NCBI GenBank assembly: GCA_026770585.1
Contig: MU646325.1
Coordinates: forward strand, 399,505-410,113
From: Baffinella frigidus
Lineage: Eukaryota > Cryptophyceae > Cryptomonadales > Baffinellaceae
DNA length: 10,609 nt
Direction of reading: 5' to 3'
A model generated the notes under the pieces. It ran no database searches. It was not told the origin of the DNA and saw only the letters and a list, made by a program, of their open reading frames with translations. The translations under genes were made by a program, and so were the position numbers. Numbering within the stretch: position 1 is the stretch's first letter; each line of letters starts with the position of its first letter. Positions 1 to 10,609 of this stretch are shown one piece after another.

Positions 1-634
1 GGGGGTTGGGGGTTACGGGCTGGAGGTTGGGGATTCAGGTTGAGGTTTTAGGGTTTAGATTTGAGGGTTTTCAGGTTAGAAGTGAGGGTTTAGGGCACAC
101 GTTTAGGGTGTAGGGTGCAGGGATCGAGATTGAGGGTTTAGGGTTTAGGGGTTGGGGGTTAGGGTTTAGTGTTTAGGGTTTGGGGTTTAGGGTTCAAGGT
201 TCATGGTTCAGGTCAGGGTTCAGGGTTTAAGTTGCAGGATTGAAGGAGAAGGGTGTAGGGTTTGGGGTTTGGGATGTATGGTTTAGGGTTTAGGGCTTAA
301 GGTTCAAGGATTAGGGTTTAAGGTGCAGGGCTGAAAGATTAGGGTTTAGGGTTGAGGGATTAGGGTTTAGGGCTGAGGGTTTAGGGTTCAGGGTTCAGGG
401 TTCAAGGTTCAGGGTTCAGGTCAGAATTCAGAGTTTAGGGTGTAGGATTGAAGGATTAGGGTTCAGGGTTTAGGGTTTGTGATTTATGGTATATGGTTTG
501 GGGCTCAGGGTTCAGGGTTTAGGGTTCAAGGTGTAGGGCTGAAAGATTAGGGTTTAGGGTTTAGGGTTTGGGGTTCGGGGTGTAAGGTTTAGCGTTTGGG
601 GTTTGGGGTTTCAGGGTCAGGGTACAGTCAGGGT

Positions 635-666
<32 letters not shown>

Positions 667-1010
667 GGTTCAGTTTTTAGGGTTTAGAGTTTAGGGTTCA
701 GGGTTCAGGGTTCAGGGTTCAGTGTTTAAGGTTGAGGATCCACGGTTTAGGGTTTGGGGTTTAGGGTTTAGGGTTTAGGGTCTAGGGTTCAGGGTCTAGG
801 GTTTAGGGTCTAGGGTTTAGGGTTTAGGGTTCACGGATTAAAGTTTGGGGTTAAGGGTTGAGGTTTTAGGTTTTAGGGTTTATGGGTTGTTGTTTGTGAT
901 GAGGGGTTGGGGTTTAAGGTTTAGTGTAAAGTATTTAGGGTTTAGGGTTTAGGGTTTAGGGGGTTAGGGTCAAAGGTTATGGGTTAGGGGTTAGGGGTCA
1001 GGGTTTCAGG
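1..1010 (+). repeat. degenerate TTTAGGG-type heptamer array (interstitial telomere-like)
   Basis: About 1 kb is made almost entirely of 7-base units related to TTTAGGG, with variants TTCAGGG, TTGAGGG, TTTGGGG and GGGTTCA. The 7-base period survives although few runs are perfect. The G-rich strand is the + strand, so it reads toward the window interior; a true left-hand chromosome end would show CCCTAAA here. It is therefore interstitial or subtelomeric sequence, or spread repeat, rather than the terminal telomere of this end. No gene is visible in it. Confidence 0.9.
631..665 (+). repeat. perfect GGGTTGA x5 run inside the heptamer array
   Basis: Five perfect consecutive GGGTTGA heptamers, followed by GGGTTCA. 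This is the most homogeneous stretch in the array and points to recent local expansion of a variant unit. Four spaced GGG tracts could form a G-quadruplex on this strand. Confidence 0.9.
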
Positions 1011-1100
1011 ATTTTGGGATTAGTGCCCTCTCAGGAGAAGCCAGGAATGTTAGAGTGTTGAATCCGTTCAAGTTTGAATTTGCTCAAGTTGTTTCGTCGT

Positions 1101-1302
1101 TAGAGCTGGTCTCTGATGACTTGACTCTTTTCTGGGGTCAAAAAACTTCAAAACCTCCAAACTCGTTTAGTCAACTCACCTGTAATTTACCATAGCGTAA
1201 TTTTCGCTGTTGTAAATTTTCAGGCAAGTCGACTAAAAGAGTTTGGAAGTTTGGAAGTTTTTCGACCCCCCAAAAGTGTCAAGTAATGAGAGACCAGCTC
1301 TA
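1101..1302. mobile_element. foldback (long inverted-repeat) MITE-like element
   Basis: Two arms of about 95 bases are inverted copies of each other with scattered mismatches. The left arm begins TAGAGCTGGTCTCT and the right arm ends AGAGACCAGCTCTA. The arms meet near 1195-1210 in a short centre that itself has an AGCG/CGCT stem, so nearly the whole 202 bases is one hairpin. Both ends carry TA, compatible with a TA target as in Tc1/mariner-related MITEs. No coding capacity is present. The class is inferred from structure only. Confidence 0.75.
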
Positions 1303-1346
1303 CCAGTTCAATCAAACCAGTGCAATCAAGGATTCTTGTACCGTGC

Positions 1347-1487
1347 GTTCTAGCTCTGCCTCAGTCGGGTTGCCAACTTTTCTCAAGTTGACATGCCAGG
1401 TTCGCGGTTCAAATCCTTCAACTTTGGACCAGAAAAGAGCCCGGGCTCACCTAACGGGTGAGCGCAAATAGACTAAAACAGAGCTAG
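1347..1487 (+). mobile_element. dispersed ~140 bp TIR element, copy 1 (introner-like)
   Basis: The left end reads GTTCTAGCTCTGCCTCAGTC and the right end GACTAAAACAGAGCTAG, so AGCTCTG/CAGAGCT form terminal inverted repeats. An internal AAGTTGAC...TCAACTTT inverted pair suggests further foldback. Related copies lie at 3563-3706, 3903-4046, 7021-7080 (partial), 8450-8580 (reversed) and 10304-10439. An internal GGTTCAAATCC at about 1404 resembles a tRNA B box, so a SINE ancestry is an alternative; the inverted ends favour a MITE. It overlaps the 3' end of the minus-strand reading frame. Confidence 0.75.
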
Positions 1488-2409
1488 GTGTTCGGTGCAT
1501 CGGTGAACCGCTGGCGGTGCTCAGCGAGGGGCAGTCTCCAAGTTTACAAGTCGAGCGGCCCAACTCATCAGCCTGCCTACCCTCTATGAGGCGGGGACTC
1601 AGGACTTTACAGAGACAAGGCCGGGCCGCACCTGTCGCATCCGCCGGGAGGGTATCCTTGAGGCTCGCCTCGAGCGAGCCGAGCATCGACGCGATCTTGT
1701 CCCACGACGCGGGCGGCGGCGCCAGCTGTGGGGCCGAAGCGTGTGCGAGCATCGCCAGCGGGCGCAGCACCTCTGAGAACGAGAGAGAGCGCGCGGGCGC
1801 CACGGGCGTGGGGGCGAGCTGGCCGGGGCGTTGGCGTGGCGTGGCGGATAAAGGTGCCGTCGCGGGGTTCGGAGGGTGGGGCGGGGAGGCCCCATAGGTT
1901 TTCGCTGCAGCGAGGACGACAGCCCAGAGAGGCTCTCTGCTCAGGTTTTTTGTTCCCGGTGTCTCGCCTCTCGCTCCTCGCGCGCCCACTCGCGTCGCTT
2001 CGCTGATCGCAGAGACGCCGCGCACCCCGGAAGAGAGCTTCACCCTGACATCGTACCCGTCTTTTCCTTTCTCGGCCAACCGCTCCAGCGCGCACAGGAG
2101 GAGCCCTCGAGCGGACGAATTCGGGTTTTCACTGTGCCCCCCCAAGCTACCGCGCAGGGGCACCGGCGATGCGAAGCGTGACCGGATATCTGGCGCGTGT
2201 CCAGCCAGCGAAACAAGCACTGCACACACCAGGAAGCCGAGGACCGACGAGAGGACGAGGTTCCTGAAGCCGGGGGGCTCCGCCCTGGGGTCAAAATGTC
2301 GCGGGGCCCGGCGCCAGCGCGCCTGGTCGCGCCCCAGCACCGCCCTGGGCCGCGAAAGGCGGCCGGACGCGAACTCGTCGCACCATCCCGCGTGCAGATT
2401 GGCACCCAT
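1447..2409 (-). CDS. hypothetical protein with one predicted membrane segment
   Basis: A minus-strand reading frame of 320 codons from the ATG at 2409. The open frame continues upstream to 2526 but without an ATG. I do not recognise a family. Counted from this ATG, residues about 51-69 form a hydrophobic stretch (core VLSSVLGFLVCAVLVSLAG) preceded by an Arg-rich segment, suggesting a single-pass or signal-anchored protein. The middle is Pro/Ala-rich (about residues 170-205), and a more regular segment near residues 230-255 (WDKIASMLGSLEASLKDTL) looks helical. The last ~14 codons fall inside the dispersed element at 1347-1487, so the true C-terminus may differ or be spliced. The region is GC-rich, where long frames arise by chance, so its reality is uncertain. 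It is divergent from the kinesin gene. Confidence 0.4.
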   Translation of the reverse strand: MGANLHAGWCDEFASGRLSRPRAVLGRDQARWRRAPRHFDPRAEPPGFRNLVLSSVLGFLVCAVLVSLAGHAPDIRSRFASPVPLRGSLGGHSENPNSSARGLLLCALERLAEKGKDGYDVRVKLSSGVRGVSAISEATRVGARGARGETPGTKNLSREPLWAVVLAAAKTYGASPPHPPNPATAPLSATPRQRPGQLAPTPVAPARSLSFSEVLRPLAMLAHASAPQLAPPPASWDKIASMLGSLEASLKDTLPADATGAARPCLCKVLSPRLIEGRQADELGRSTCKLGDCPSLSTASGSPMHRTPSSVLVYLRSPVR

Positions 2410-2609
2410 GCCAGGGATGTGCCGTTTCTTCTCTAAATTTCTAAACTGGAGCGTATGAAGCTTCGTCTGACCATTCTTTTTTTCACGTTCTTGGAGCCCT
2501 TCCCCGTTCTTGGAGCCGTTTGTCAACTTTTGACCGAGGTGAACTTAGGGACCGTTCTACCGTTTTTTCGAAAATTCGAAGTTCCACGCCATCGATCGCG
2601 ACAGGAAGG
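2410..2609. promoter_or_regulatory. candidate divergent promoter region
   Basis: About 200 bases between the minus-strand ATG (2409) and the kinesin ATG (2610). I see no clear TATA box. It holds a 12-base direct repeat GTTCTTGGAGCC (2487-2498 and 2506-2517) and two TTCGAA palindromes two bases apart (2567-2580). That it works as a bidirectional promoter is inferred from gene layout only. Confidence 0.35.

Positions 2610-10609
<8,000 letters not shown>

Noticed and set aside
1-1010. Possible CRISPR array or true telomere
   Set aside because: There are no constant repeats with unique spacers; units are 7-base heptamers. The G-strand orientation is wrong for a left chromosome end.
1352-1425. 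Possible tRNA gene (TCAGTCGG-like A box and GGTTCAAATCC B box)
   Set aside because: No acceptor stem, anticodon stem or full cloverleaf can be formed, and other copies of the same element lack the B box. At most it hints at SINE ancestry.
1286-1471. Short + strand open frame of about 60 codons
   Set aside because: It runs across the end of the foldback element and into the dispersed element; the composition is explained by them and it shows no protein-like motif.
2520-2609. Extending the kinesin start to the TTG at 2520, or the minus-strand frame to the TTG at 2526
   Set aside because: Eukaryotic starts at TTG are rare and each frame has an ATG further in, at 2610 and 2409 respectively.

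Overview
The window is nuclear DNA from a eukaryote. Its dominant content is one intron-rich gene on the + strand, starting at about 2610 and running off the right edge. I assembled 13 exons from conserved motifs. All 12 introns are GT-AG and every exon join keeps frame, giving a kinesin-13 (MCAK/KIF2-type microtubule depolymerase) motor of about 480 residues with the 3' end missing. The plant-type telomeric heptamer (TTTAGGG/CCCTAAA) occurs throughout and the exons are GC-rich, which suggests a photosynthetic protist, for example a green alga. The lineage is an inference with low confidence.

Layout. 1-1010 is a degenerate array of TTTAGGG-like heptamers with the G-rich strand on +. 1101-1302 is a large foldback element. 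1347-1487 is one copy of a ~140 bp dispersed element. 1447-2409 (-) is an open reading frame of unknown function with one predicted membrane segment; it is divergent from the kinesin across about 200 bp. 2610-10609 is the kinesin gene. Most of its introns are built of C-rich degenerate CCCTAAA/CCTAACCC repeats, with the C-rich strand as the sense strand.

The unexpected feature is that almost every kinesin exon from 2 to 12 has one or more decayed extra copies in the flanking introns, often carrying adjacent intron sequence too. The P-loop exon (exon 5) has five copies. Only the last keeps GKT, and all five lie in one reading frame. Copies are disabled by stops, lost donors or acceptors, or loss of class-defining residues, but a few (exons 9 and 12, perhaps 6 and 8) are intact enough to raise alternative exon use. 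A ~140 bp element with terminal inverted repeats, whose ends read GT...AG, sits repeatedly at exon-copy/intron junctions and resembles the introners of other algae. Together the window looks like a gene whose introns grow by local tandem duplication and element insertion while a single functional exon set is kept.
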